Source of the DNA: Luteitalea sp.
GTDB taxonomy: Bacteria; Acidobacteriota; Vicinamibacteria; Vicinamibacterales; Vicinamibacteraceae
Length of the DNA: 36,867 nucleotides
Assembly: GCA_009377495.1 (NCBI GenBank)
Contig: WHTZ01000065.1
Location: forward strand, 1 to 36,867
Direction of reading: 5' to 3'
Part shown: positions 24,030-31,551 of the stretch, piece after piece
Numbering within the stretch: position 1 is the first letter of the stretch
Layout: the number at the start of each line of letters is the position of its first letter
Notes under the pieces: model-generated
The model's input: the letters and a program-made list of their open reading frames with translations, nothing else
What the model was told of the DNA's origin: nothing
Databases searched by the model: none
Position numbers and translations under genes: made by a program

Positions 24030-25985
24030 CTATTGGAAGAACGGTTGTTGCCCGGTAGCCGGCGACGACGGCCGTTCGTGAGCGATGACCGTCTCGGGAA
24101 CTGGCGACTGAATGACCGGTGCGGGAGGTCTCGCGGGTGTCGTGGCGACGGTCGGCCGTCGCTTCGTCTCGACGATGGACCGTTCGACGAACGCCGGATG
24201 GCGTGCCGGCAGATCGAGAAATGGAAAGTGCAGTCGGACGACCAGGTTCTCCAGCTTCAGGTAGCCCCGCAGGGACGGGAGCCCGCTGATTTCGCTCGGC
24301 ATGACCAGCGGCTCGACCTGCCGCTCCAAGCCGAAGCTCCGTTGGCCGTACTTCCCTCTCGACCGGCTCTCACGCATGCGCTCGATCTCGACTTCGCCGA
24401 TCGTGTCGGAGATCCATTTCGCCGCATGGGGTTCGCTGGTGCGGAGGAAAATCTTTGTCGCGGGCTGTGACAGCATCGCCTCGGCGTCGTGACCATACCG
24501 CGTCTCGAGCTGGCTACGTCCCTGGAAGCCGAGCACCACTGGATTGTTCGATTTCCGGTTCTCGGTCACAGCCGTGTGTAGCTGCGGTAGTCGCTGCAAG
24601 CTGGCGAGCTCGTCGAGCACGAACCAGACCGGCCGATGACCGGGTTGGCCGCGGTTCATCAGCCGCAACACGAGCATGTCGAGCCACAGGCTGGTGAGCG
24701 GGACGAGACGCGTGCGTGTTTCGGGCGTGCTCGTTAAGAACAGCCATCCCCGGCGGTCGCGCGCCCACGACGCGGCACTCCAGCGCCCGGTCGTCTCCGA
24801 TTCGCGCGGCAGCAGCTTCAGCGTGTCGGCCACCATGTTGAGCGCTGCCAGGACGCCGCTGCGCTGCGCAGGCGCCTGCCGGTCGATGATCGACGCGTAC
24901 GGCGTCGCCTGGACACGGCGATCGAGTTCCTCGTCATGACACAGCCAGAACGCCAGATCTTCGGCGGTCGGTTGGAACGTGAGCAGGTGCGCAAAGATAC
25001 GCCGCGGGCCTTCGGTGAAGAACGGATTCTCGTTGGCGCGATCGGGAAACAGCGACGTCGCCAGCGTGAGCGCTTCGGCTTCGTGACGCAGCTCGTCGCC
25101 GGGACTCCAGTACGGTGACCGGGCGTCGATGGGATTCAAGATCATGTCGCCGCGTTCGGGCAGGTAGAACTGTGGCGTGTATTCCAGCGCCGGGTCGTAC
25201 ACGATGGCCGTGTCGCCACGCGCTTCGAGCTGCTGAAGGAGCTGCCGAATCAGCGCGGACTTGCCCGTCCCAGAGTCACCCATGACGAGGAGATGGCTCG
25301 ACTCGCCCGCACGTGGAATCTTGAGCACCGGCTGGATCCCCAGCAGCTTGGCAGCCAAGGGCGGCACTTGAACGAACCTGATGCCGTTCGCGCGCGTTCG
25401 CCGGTTGAATCGGCGCACGGAGACCAGCTCGGGTCCTTTCAAACGTCGGCCGTGACGCCGCGATCGCAACCACTGCACGTCCTTCGGAATCGCGATCAGC
25501 AAACCGGCAATCGCGACCACGACCGCCGTGATCAGCGACGGTCGCGCCAGGTCCGTAAGCGTCTGGTCGGCGTAGATATAGACCCTGAGCTGCGCGTTCA
25601 GACTAGCGTGGTTGACCACCCGATCCCGCCAGCCGAGACGCCCACTGCCGGCCTGACGCGCAAGGTCCGACAGCGCGAAGTTCGTCTCGCCTGTGGGCGT
25701 CGATATCGGCACAACCTCTTCGTCAATGGCGAGGCGGTTCCCGCGGCGGTTCTCCATCAGGAGCAGGCGATAGCGTCCACTCCGAATCGCGAGTGAGCTC
25801 GCGAGGGCGCTCCGCTCGTAGGCCGACAGATAGAACTGCTGCAGCGGTGTCCAGACGAACGTCTGACGTACCCACCAGGCGCCGATTCCGCTGCCGAGCG
25901 CGATGAGGACGACGCTCATGAACCAGACCGGCACAGCCCGCTGCCATTTCCCGGCCTCGGGCGCGCGGCCCCATTCGTAATTCAT
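24030..25985 (-). CDS. TraD/TrwB-like type IV coupling protein (conjugative DNA-transfer ATPase)
   Basis: 651 residues. Two N-terminal membrane segments (about 20-40 VPVWFMSVVLIALGSGIGAW and about 165-185 SLITAVVVAIAGLLIAIPKD) flank a periplasmic loop. The ATPase has Walker A MGDSGTGKSALIRQLL (about 238) and Walker B VWFVLDELASLQRLP (about 475), with VVLGFQGRSQLETRYG and LRTSEPHAAKWISDTIGEVE after. It brings the relaxase-DNA complex to a transfer channel; no channel genes are in the window, so a helper element would be needed. GGAGGA precedes ATG 25985; the ATG overlaps the RHH gene stop (ATGA). Confidence 0.9.
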   Translation of the reverse strand: MNYEWGRAPEAGKWQRAVPVWFMSVVLIALGSGIGAWWVRQTFVWTPLQQFYLSAYERSALASSLAIRSGRYRLLLMENRRGNRLAIDEEVVPISTPTGETNFALSDLARQAGSGRLGWRDRVVNHASLNAQLRVYIYADQTLTDLARPSLITAVVVAIAGLLIAIPKDVQWLRSRRHGRRLKGPELVSVRRFNRRTRANGIRFVQVPPLAAKLLGIQPVLKIPRAGESSHLLVMGDSGTGKSALIRQLLQQLEARGDTAIVYDPALEYTPQFYLPERGDMILNPIDARSPYWSPGDELRHEAEALTLATSLFPDRANENPFFTEGPRRIFAHLLTFQPTAEDLAFWLCHDEELDRRVQATPYASIIDRQAPAQRSGVLAALNMVADTLKLLPRESETTGRWSAASWARDRRGWLFLTSTPETRTRLVPLTSLWLDMLVLRLMNRGQPGHRPVWFVLDELASLQRLPQLHTAVTENRKSNNPVVLGFQGRSQLETRYGHDAEAMLSQPATKIFLRTSEPHAAKWISDTIGEVEIERMRESRSRGKYGQRSFGLERQVEPLVMPSEISGLPSLRGYLKLENLVVRLHFPFLDLPARHPAFVERSIVETKRRPTVATTPARPPAPVIQSPVPETVIAHERPSSPATGQQPFFQ

Positions 25986-26305
25986 GGATTCCTCCGCGTC
26001 GTTGCGCTCAGCCGGGCTTCTGCCTGTTCGTGCTTGTTCTGGTCCGCCCGCTCGATCAGGCGCTGCATGGTCTCGGTGGTGACCGCTGCGCCGCTGCATA
26101 CATGGAAGTGGAGGTTGAGCAGGATGGCCCGCAGTGCGAGCACCTCGGCGAGCACCGTCGCGTCAGCGGCCGGTGGGTTCGCCGCCTTCAGGAGCGCGGC
26201 GCGCACCCATTCGCTGACCGGCTGTTCGCCGGCGAGCGTCTGAATACGCGCGTACTCTTCGGGCGTGACCTTCGTGCCGATGGACCTGGTCCGTCGCGAT
26301 GCCAT
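25982..26305 (-). CDS. Ribbon-helix-helix relaxosome accessory protein (MobC/TraM-like)
   Basis: 107 residues. The N-terminal RHH segment (RTRSIGTKVTPEEYARIQTL, then EQPVSEWVRAALLKA) is typical of relaxosome accessory and plasmid-type DNA-binding proteins; a helical C-terminal part follows. AAGGAG precedes ATG 26305. First gene of the RHH-TraD-relaxase operon; just upstream lie the palindromes at 26372-26448, which it probably binds. Confidence 0.75.
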   Translation of the reverse strand: MASRRTRSIGTKVTPEEYARIQTLAGEQPVSEWVRAALLKAANPPAADATVLAEVLALRAILLNLHFHVCSGAAVTTETMQRLIERADQNKHEQAEARLSATTRRNP

Positions 26306-26371
26306 GCGAGGACTCCTTTGCAGCGTGGGCGCCCAACAACGTGCTGCGCACCGTCGCAACGTGGTTATCCG

Positions 26372-26448
26372 CGGTTCCTATAGGGGAACCGGATCCAGCA
26401 AGTGCCGTAACTTTCGAACAATTTGCGCGGTTCCTATCGGGGAACCGC
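26372..26448. promoter_or_regulatory. Twin palindromes, candidate oriT or operator
   Basis: CGGTTCC-TATAGG-GGAACCG at 26372-26391 and GCGGTTCC-TATCGG-GGAACCGC at 26427-26448. The arms and most of the core are identical, and the centres are about 56 bp apart. They lie in the non-coding gap (26306-26520) upstream of the mobilization operon, where oriT is normally placed. They may be the relaxase nick region or RHH autoregulatory sites. Confidence 0.55.
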
Positions 26449-26520
26449 CGTTCCTGTGCAGCACCCGAGACGGGGTGACGTGTCACCAGTCAGCCGCTGC
26501 GAAGCAGCGTCGGCGCGGGC

Positions 26521-27663
26521 TCACCCATGTTCGCCATACTCCTGATGCAGTTCGTCCAGCCAGCGCTGCACATCCGGACTGGCCCACGCACGCCGAAACA
26601 GATCGCCGAGCGCGGCCCATTCAGTCGCGGACAGGTCCACGCCGACGGAGCGCTCGACCGACAACGTGCGCGTGGGCGACGCCTCACCCTTCGGCACGAC
26701 GGCGAGCATGTGCCGTCCGTGCCACGAGCGATCGACGGGGGCATCGAGCATCGCGCGGAACTCGACCAGCTTGGGATAGCTGTCGATGAGGAACACGACT
26801 CCGCGCCGGTCGAGCCGAACTTGCGCCGCGAGTTCTGGCCCCGCGGAAACGAACGAGAGGGTCACGTCGTCCGTCGTGAACGGGTCGGGGAGGATGAAGC
26901 GCTGGCGGATATCGTGATCGTACGGGCGGGCCAGCCTGACCGGCTGGTGCTCGTGTCGAATCCAATGGCCGCGCGCCGCGAGGCCCCACAGGACCGGCCA
27001 GTACGGCGCGAGCACCTGATCGAGCTTCTTCGGCTCGACCCCCTCGTCGCGAATCGCCACCAGCAGATTGCGGCCGACGTGGCCGGGATACTCCCATCCC
27101 TCGGTCACCTGAAGCCGCTCGCGCCGAAGCGCGAGGGTCGACATCAGCGCCTCATGGCGCTGGTCGCCCTCGTTGGCCGCGTCGGACAGCCGCGCGCCGG
27201 TGCGGTAGCCATCGAGATTGGCGAAGTAGGCCCAGACGTGCCGAGAGTCCTTCTTGGCGCGCTGCTGATAGACGGCCTCGAAGGCGTCAAGAAGGGCGAG
27301 ATAGGAGTCCCGAGACGGGACGGCCGGCTGCTGGACAGGGGGTATCTGCCGGTCCTCTTCCGCGCCGATCTGCACGTACTCGGCGAGCAGATTCCACTCA
27401 GCGCGAGGCAACGTGTGCTCCGCGTTCCACTGCTTCCGAATTCGATCCAACGAAGAGGTAGGCGTCCGGAGCAGTTCATGCCGCGCCGTCTCGCGCTCGA
27501 CCTCGTCCGCCACGCCCTCGATCATGAGAAAAGCGACTTCGGCGATCGACACGTGACGCCCGAGCCGCTCGGACAGTTGAGCTTGGTACCGCTCCAACGT
27601 CTGCAAGCGCTCTTCGTTCAGCCGAATTGAAATGATCTCGTTCCGAGGCGCCTTCTTGGCCAT
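26521..27663 (-). CDS. Unknown IME protein with N-terminal ribbon-helix-helix-like region
   Basis: 380 residues from ATG 27663 (AGGAG upstream). Residues 8-50 (NEIISIRLNEERLQTLERYQ, then LGRHVSIAEVAFLMIEGVAD) look like an RHH DNA-binding segment. The rest has mixed charge with several Trp-rich stretches (APYWPVLWGLAARGHWIRHE, then PTRTLSVERSVGVDLSATEW) and no family that I recognise. It is transcribed away from the xis-int module and lies upstream of the mobilization genes, so it could be a regulator or replication/excision factor. It deserves a structure-based search. Confidence 0.7.
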   Translation of the reverse strand: MAKKAPRNEIISIRLNEERLQTLERYQAQLSERLGRHVSIAEVAFLMIEGVADEVERETARHELLRTPTSSLDRIRKQWNAEHTLPRAEWNLLAEYVQIGAEEDRQIPPVQQPAVPSRDSYLALLDAFEAVYQQRAKKDSRHVWAYFANLDGYRTGARLSDAANEGDQRHEALMSTLALRRERLQVTEGWEYPGHVGRNLLVAIRDEGVEPKKLDQVLAPYWPVLWGLAARGHWIRHEHQPVRLARPYDHDIRQRFILPDPFTTDDVTLSFVSAGPELAAQVRLDRRGVVFLIDSYPKLVEFRAMLDAPVDRSWHGRHMLAVVPKGEASPTRTLSVERSVGVDLSATEWAALGDLFRRAWASPDVQRWLDELHQEYGEHG

Positions 27664-27700
27664 TGACACCACTCTCCTAGCCAAGGCATACTGCGAACGT

Positions 27701-27722
27701 AAACAGTTTGCGTTAACTGTTT
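27701..27722. promoter_or_regulatory. Operator-like inverted repeat between the divergent RHH protein and xis
   Basis: AAACAGTT (27701-27708) and AACTGTTT (27715-27722), six-base spacer; outer bases GCGAA (27693-27697) and TTCGC (27722-27726) extend the symmetry. It sits in the 103-bp gap between the divergently transcribed RHH-protein and xis genes, the expected place for a shared operator. Confidence 0.55.
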
Positions 27723-27766
27723 TCGCATGTCAAGAGGCCAGCGCAGAAACTCAGAGGAGCCCCACC

Positions 27767-28003
27767 ATGCTGCTCGATAGTGAAGGCAGCGCGTCTCGTC
27801 GGACAGTCGGCGCTGAACCGCTCACCGAAGCGGAGGCGGCAGGCCGCCTTGGCCTAAAGGTCGCGACACTGCGCGCGTGGCGGCACCGCGGCGTCGGCCC
27901 GCCGTTCGTGCGCCTTGGTCGCGCGATTCGCTATCTGTCCAGTGACCTGGATGAATACCTCGGGGCCAATCGACACACGCCTGCGGCGCACCCACACGAG
28001 TAG
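27767..28003 (+). CDS. Excisionase / MerR-type helix-turn-helix DNA-binding protein
   Basis: 78 residues. Residues about 20-70 contain EPLTEAEAAGRLGLKVATLR, AWRHRGVGPPFVRLGRAIRY and LSSDLDEYLGANR, the classic excisionase/HTH_17 pattern (helix-turn-helix, basic turn, LGRxIRY strand). AGAGGAG is 8 bases before ATG 27767. Encoded 34 bp upstream of integrase 2, it probably sets the direction of recombination. Confidence 0.82.
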   Translation: MLLDSEGSASRRTVGAEPLTEAEAAGRLGLKVATLRAWRHRGVGPPFVRLGRAIRYLSSDLDEYLGANRHTPAAHPHE

Positions 28004-28037
28004 TGACCTATCATCGGAAGTCGCGGAGACTGCAATC

Positions 28038-29291
28038 ATGGCTCTGTGGAAACGAGGAAAGCAGTACTGGCTTGATGTCGTGATCCACGGTCACCGATAT
28101 CGCGAGCCGTTGAACACGACGGATTGGCGCGAGGCGACGCGCCTGGAGCGGGAGCGTGTCGAGCAGCTCGAACGCCGCGCCAAGGTGCCGACCGCCGACA
28201 GCCGCGCGTACGCGGCGCTGCCCGTGGTCGCGGCGATCACAGCGTACGCCGAAGAGCGGCGCGCGCAGGTCTCGAAGCGGATGGCCGCGTATTGGCTGGA
28301 GAACGCAAAGCCCCTCGGTGCATTCTTCGAGACGACAAAGCTCCGGCAGATCAACCCCGCGCAGCTCGCGGACTATCAAAGAGCACGCACGGATGCGGGC
28401 ATCTCGCCTAAGACCATCAACGGCGAGCTATCGGTGCTTCGACAGGTCTTGAAGCACGCGCGCCTCTGGCATCGGTTCGTCGATGACTACAAGCCGCTCA
28501 AGAACTACAAGCCGCCCATCGGTCAAGCGCTGACCGTTGAGCAGCAAGAGCAGCTCTTCGCGATGGCGAAGACGCGGCCGGCGTGGCTCTACGCGTACGT
28601 CGCGGCAACGCTCAGCTTCTACTGCGGCATGCGTGCGTGTGAGATCAAAGGACTACGGTGGCGCGATATCGAATTCGACAAGGCCCTACTCTACGTCCGA
28701 CGTTCGAAGACACCGGCCGGCTGGCGCTCACCAACGTTGAACACGACCTGTCTCGACGTGCTGCGGTACTTACACGATCGAGCGTCCAAGCTCCAGTTCA
28801 CCGAGCCTGACCACTTCGTGTTCCCGTGGCACGGTCGCGGCAAGAAGATCGACCCGACGCGCGGCATGATCTCGTGGCGCACGGCGTGGCGCTCGATTCG
28901 TCGGGAGGCCGGCTTGAACGAAGTCCGGTTCCACGACGGCCGACATACGGCCATCACGACGCTGGCGGAGAAAGGATTGCCCGATTGGGTGATTCAGGCG
29001 CAAGTGGGACATGTCGCGTCCGAGATGATGAAGACCTACAGCCACATCCGGCGCGAGGCACTCAATCAGGCCGCCGCTGCGTTAGAGCCGCCGAAATCGG
29101 CTGCGCCGAAGGCGCCGACGCCGCCGTCAGGCCAGCCCGCCGACGAGACCCCAGAGCAGCTATGTCACAGTCCACGTCACAATTCGACCCTTCCGACAGG
29201 TCGCGTACTCAAATTTGCTAGAGAAATTGGCTCCTCAGGCTGGACTCGAACCAGCAACCCTCCGGTTAACAGCCGGATGCTCTACCATTGA
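28038..29291 (+). CDS. Tyrosine site-specific recombinase (integrase 2)
   Basis: 417 residues. N-terminal basic domain MALWKRGKQYWLDVVIHG, core-binding domain about 70-180, catalytic domain from about 190. Catalytic residues: Arg in YCGMRACEIKGLRW, Lys in VRRSKTPAGWRSPTL, His-x-x-Arg in RFHDGRHTAITTLAEKG, His in QVGHVASEMM, and nucleophile Tyr in KTYSHIRREAL. The last part, EIGSSGWTRTSNPPVNSRM, is read antisense through tRNA-Asn and the att repeat; the stop at 29291 is inside the tRNA gene. In the excised circle the end of the protein would therefore change. Confidence 0.9.
   Translation: MALWKRGKQYWLDVVIHGHRYREPLNTTDWREATRLERERVEQLERRAKVPTADSRAYAALPVVAAITAYAEERRAQVSKRMAAYWLENAKPLGAFFETTKLRQINPAQLADYQRARTDAGISPKTINGELSVLRQVLKHARLWHRFVDDYKPLKNYKPPIGQALTVEQQEQLFAMAKTRPAWLYAYVAATLSFYCGMRACEIKGLRWRDIEFDKALLYVRRSKTPAGWRSPTLNTTCLDVLRYLHDRASKLQFTEPDHFVFPWHGRGKKIDPTRGMISWRTAWRSIRREAGLNEVRFHDGRHTAITTLAEKGLPDWVIQAQVGHVASEMMKTYSHIRREALNQAAAALEPPKSAAPKAPTPPSGQPADETPEQLCHSPRHNSTLPTGRVLKFAREIGSSGWTRTSNPPVNSRMLYH
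29164..29182. promoter_or_regulatory. Candidate integrase arm-type repeat, right end
   Basis: GTCACAGTCCACGTCACAA, similar to 11572-11590 near the left end, and about 44 bp inside the right att copy. It lies within the integrase coding sequence (C-H-S-P-R-H-N-S). Confidence 0.35.
29226..29273 (-). repeat. att repeat, right copy (within tRNA-Asn)
   Basis: 48 bp identical to 11392-11439. It covers the 3' part of tRNA-Asn from within the anticodon stem to two bases past the encoded CCA. Insertion here reconstitutes an intact tRNA. Confidence 0.92.
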
Positions 29292-29302
29292 GCTACTGAG
29301 GA
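29228..29302 (-). tRNA. tRNA-Asn (anticodon GTT)
   Basis: Acceptor stem TCCTCAG / CTGAGGA, discriminator G, encoded CCA (29228-29230). D-loop region AGCTCAATGGTAGAGC, anticodon arm CCGGCTGTTAACCGG with GTT, and GGTTCGAGTCC T-arm are all present. 75 nt with CCA. The 3' half is also the att site of the IME. Confidence 0.95.
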
Positions 29303-29552
29303 ACACTGGCACAATGCGAGGCGCGTTGACCACCAGACAAGAACATCAATTCTAGCGAAGCTCGGTGCGGGGGTCAATTGACGTTGGCATCGGCACCCAC
29401 GCCGACCGCAGCCGGCGAAGCAGAGGCCGACCACGTGCCGTCCGTCAATGGCGCAGACCCTGGATTCCTACGAGGCCAGCCTAGACCCACAGCGCGCACG
29501 GGTTGGCTGAACTATATCGGCACCACACCGCACGCGTTCAGAACGGCCACCA
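29303..29552. other. Chromosomal flank of tRNA-Asn, no supported gene
   Basis: 250 bp between tRNA-Asn and the DUF4203-like gene. The tRNA promoter should lie in the first 60 bases. Reading frames are short and unrecognised. Confidence 0.4.
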
Positions 29553-30179
29553 TCAGCTCGCCTTGCGAGGTCTCGACGTCATGATGTGCGTCGGGCCGCG
29601 TAGCTGAACGAACGTGCCGAGCACGCCCACCAAGAACCAGACCAGGAGCATCCACTGGTATCCGACGGCAGGGCGAAGGGGATACGTCAACCATTCGGTC
29701 ACCCGATCCATCGCACCCATGAGCGCGTCCTGATGCCAGAGTCCGAGACCTCCCACCACCAGGAGCCAAGCGCCGCCGAAGGCCGTGCAGAGCACGATCA
29801 CGTACCGCTGGAGCGCGAGCGCGGCGAGCGCACCTGCAACCGTGCAACCGAGCACGAGCAGCGCGTGCGGTTCCCGCCCAAGGTTCGCCGCCCCGAAATG
29901 GATGATGATGGCGGCAAGAGCCGCACCAATGAGGGCGACGCCGACGAACTCGGCAAGCACGAGCAGAATCGCGCCGGCCGCGCCCCCAGCGAGCATGGCG
30001 AGTATCGCCTTGGTCCCAGTTGCGGTGGGGACGAGCACGACGCTAGTGAACAGCGCGCCCAGGAGGAACCCGCTCACCGCGAGCACGAATCGAAAGATCC
30101 GGTGGCCCGCAAAACAAGAGACCAGCCCGCCGATGAGAAAGAACAGCGCCGCCGGCGCGTGAAGTGACCCGGGCAGCAT
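29553..30179 (-). CDS. Membrane protein, DUF4203/TMEM198-like
   Basis: About 208 residues with six or seven hydrophobic segments and glycine-rich turns, such as ALFFLIGGLVSCFAGHRIFR, FVLAVSGFLLGALFTSVVLV, ILAMLAGGAAGAILLVLAEF, VGVALIGAALAAIIIHFGAA and VVGGLGLWHQDALM. The pattern (helix-GxxxG repeats) fits DUF4203-type membrane proteins of unknown function. The frame also allows ATG 30188, but that ATG lies in a TATAAT box; 30179 is preferred. Confidence 0.6.
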   Translation of the reverse strand: MLPGSLHAPAALFFLIGGLVSCFAGHRIFRFVLAVSGFLLGALFTSVVLVPTATGTKAILAMLAGGAAGAILLVLAEFVGVALIGAALAAIIIHFGAANLGREPHALLVLGCTVAGALAALALQRYVIVLCTAFGGAWLLVVGGLGLWHQDALMGAMDRVTEWLTYPLRPAVGYQWMLLVWFLVGVLGTFVQLRGPTHIMTSRPRKAS

Positions 30180-30186
30180 CGCCCGC

Positions 30187-30192
30187 ATTATA
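30187..30192 (-). promoter_or_regulatory. TATAAT -10 box seven bases before the ATG
   Basis: On the minus strand, TATAAT ends at 30187 and the ATG at 30179 follows after seven bases. This spacing would put the transcription start at or just before the ATG, giving a leaderless mRNA. Confidence 0.5.
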
Positions 30193-30197
30193 CGCAG

Positions 30198-30246
30198 AGG
30201 TCAGGGGTCAGGGGTCAGTAGGGATCAGGGAATCAGGGGTCAGGGC
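30198..30246. repeat. Degenerate TCAGGGG tandem repeats
   Basis: Tandem copies of AGGGGTC/TCAGGGG-like units (GGTCAGGGGTCAGGGGTCAG at the start, less regular after) between two divergent genes. No gene function attached. Confidence 0.8.
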
Positions 30247-30311
30247 TGAGACAAGGGGGCAGGAACTGCACGTGTGAGGGGTCATGCGCCTGCCCGAAGG
30301 TCCCAACCCGC

Positions 30312-30317
30312 TATACT
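30312..30317 (+). promoter_or_regulatory. TATACT -10 box nine bases before ATG 30327
   Basis: TATACT is followed by GGGCGCTTC and then ATG. No consensus -35 was seen at the usual distance. Suggests very short or no leader. Confidence 0.4.
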
Positions 30318-30326
30318 GGGCGCTTC

Positions 30327-31433
30327 ATGAGCGCGAATGCGACGTCCGCTCGTACCAGGCTGACCCTGGGCGGCGTGGCCGCGGCCACCTTCGGCCTGGC
30401 CCTCTTTATCTATACCGTCCACCAAACGGGCTTCGACACGATCATCGACGGCATCCGCCGCGTCGGCGTCTGGTTCCTCGCCATCCTCCTGCTCTCCGGC
30501 TTGCGATACCTTGCTCGTGCCCGCGCCTGGTCGCTCTGCTCGGAAGACCCACGCGCGCTGCGCGTGCGTGACACGTTCCCAGCAATCGTGAGTGGCGACG
30601 CGCTCGGCAACCTGACGCCGCTCGGCCTCATCGTCAGCGAGCCCACGAAGGCGGCCTTCGTTCGTCATCGCGTCTCCCTGATGACCGCGCTCGCCGGGAT
30701 TGCGGTGGAGAATCTTTTCTACACCTGGAGCGTGGCGGTGGTCATCGTCGGCGGGAGTGTCGCGCTGCTGTTCAGCGTGGATGTGCCCGCGACGTTGCGC
30801 GCGGTAAGCCTCGTGGCGCTCGGCGCGATGGTCGCGTTCATGCTCATCACGCTGACGATGATCGGCGGCGATGTGCGATTGATCAGCCGGACGCTGGCGT
30901 GGCTGGACCAGCGTGATCTCTGCCCCGCGCGCTTGCGAGACCGGCTCGACAAGCTGCGTGCGCTCGAGGCACGCATCTACGGCTTCAATCGCCATCACCC
31001 CAACCGGACCCTCCCCGTTCTTCTCCTGGAAGGTGCCTATCATGCTGCCGGGGTGGCGGAGGTCTGGCTGACGCTGAAGCTCTTGATGTCCATACCCGCC
31101 ACTCGTGGCGAGCTCGACCTGGGAGGGGCGAGCGGCGCGATGGCGACCATCGCGACGCCGTCGTTGCTGACCGCGTTCCTGCTCGAGTCGGTGAACCGGT
31201 TGATCAACGTCGTCTTCAAGTTCGTGCCACTCCGCCTCGGCGTGGACGAAGCGGGCACCGGCCTCCTCGCCCAAGTGCTTGGCCTCACGACCGCGACGGG
31301 GGTCACGCTTGCGATTGTGCGGAAGGCCCGCATGCTCACCTGGACCGCCGTGGGCGTCGCATTCATTGCGCGGCGCGGCTTGGCACCGATGCGCGCAGCA
31401 GAAGAGGTAGAGAGGCTGGAGGTGCGAAGTTAA
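30327..31433 (+). CDS. Flippase-like membrane protein, LPG_synthase_TM (UPF0104) family
   Basis: 368 residues, about eight hydrophobic segments. Typical family features are VGVWFLAILLLSGLRYLARA, RVRDTFPAIVSGDALGNLTP, EPTKAAFVRHRVSLMTALAG with the signature motif GDALGNLTPLGLIVSEP, and GAYHAAGVAEVWLTLKLLMS. The family covers the transmembrane part of lysyl-phosphatidylglycerol synthase and related glycolipid flippases. Neighbouring methyltransferase and GT2 genes suggest envelope glycolipid synthesis (inference). Confidence 0.75.
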   Translation: MSANATSARTRLTLGGVAAATFGLALFIYTVHQTGFDTIIDGIRRVGVWFLAILLLSGLRYLARARAWSLCSEDPRALRVRDTFPAIVSGDALGNLTPLGLIVSEPTKAAFVRHRVSLMTALAGIAVENLFYTWSVAVVIVGGSVALLFSVDVPATLRAVSLVALGAMVAFMLITLTMIGGDVRLISRTLAWLDQRDLCPARLRDRLDKLRALEARIYGFNRHHPNRTLPVLLLEGAYHAAGVAEVWLTLKLLMSIPATRGELDLGGASGAMATIATPSLLTAFLLESVNRLINVVFKFVPLRLGVDEAGTGLLAQVLGLTTATGVTLAIVRKARMLTWTAVGVAFIARRGLAPMRAAEEVERLEVRS

Positions 31434-31536
31434 GAGCAGGGGTGAGGGGCGGTAGAAAACGGGGACGCTGACGAGAGCGAGCGCAGTCTCCGCTTTCCGT
31501 TATCCCGTCTGGCGGGACCGCGTACACGCACTATGG

Positions 31537-31542
31537 CATAAT
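31537..31542 (+). promoter_or_regulatory. CATAAT -10-like box nine bases before ATG 31552
   Basis: CATAAT followed by GCCACTGGA and then ATG. Third case of a -10-like hexamer just before a start codon in this chromosomal block. Confidence 0.35.
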
Positions 31543-31551
31543 GCCACTGGA

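Larger units (their letters stand above)
11392..29302. mobile_element. 17.9-kb integrative mobilizable element at tRNA-Asn
   Basis: Bounded by the 48-bp att repeats, with excisionase and integrase immediately inside the right end beside the intact tRNA-Asn. It encodes a MobF relaxase, a TraD-like coupling ATPase and a ribbon-helix-helix protein in one operon, with an oriT-like palindrome pair upstream, but no type IV secretion channel genes, so it would need a helper for transfer. Cargo: DUF1016/YhcG-type nuclease at the left end; ABC/serine hydrolase operon and regulator/membrane genes in the middle. The relaxase has an amber codon, so self-mobilization may be lost. Confidence 0.85.

Noticed and set aside
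23316..24470. 384-codon plus-strand frame opposite relaxase/TraD
   Set aside because: Both minus-strand proteins have catalytic motifs; this one has none and crosses both genes.
26527..27630. 367-codon plus-strand frame opposite the RHH-like protein
   Set aside because: The minus frame has a proper Shine-Dalgarno and RHH-like start; the plus frame lacks protein-like features.
30198..30246. Possible CRISPR or regulatory array
   Set aside because: Units are only 7 bases, degenerate and contiguous, with no spacers; a simple tandem repeat.
30282..31274. 330-codon minus-strand frame opposite the flippase-like gene
   Set aside because: The minus frame is His/Arg/Glu-rich without motifs; the plus frame has the family membrane pattern.
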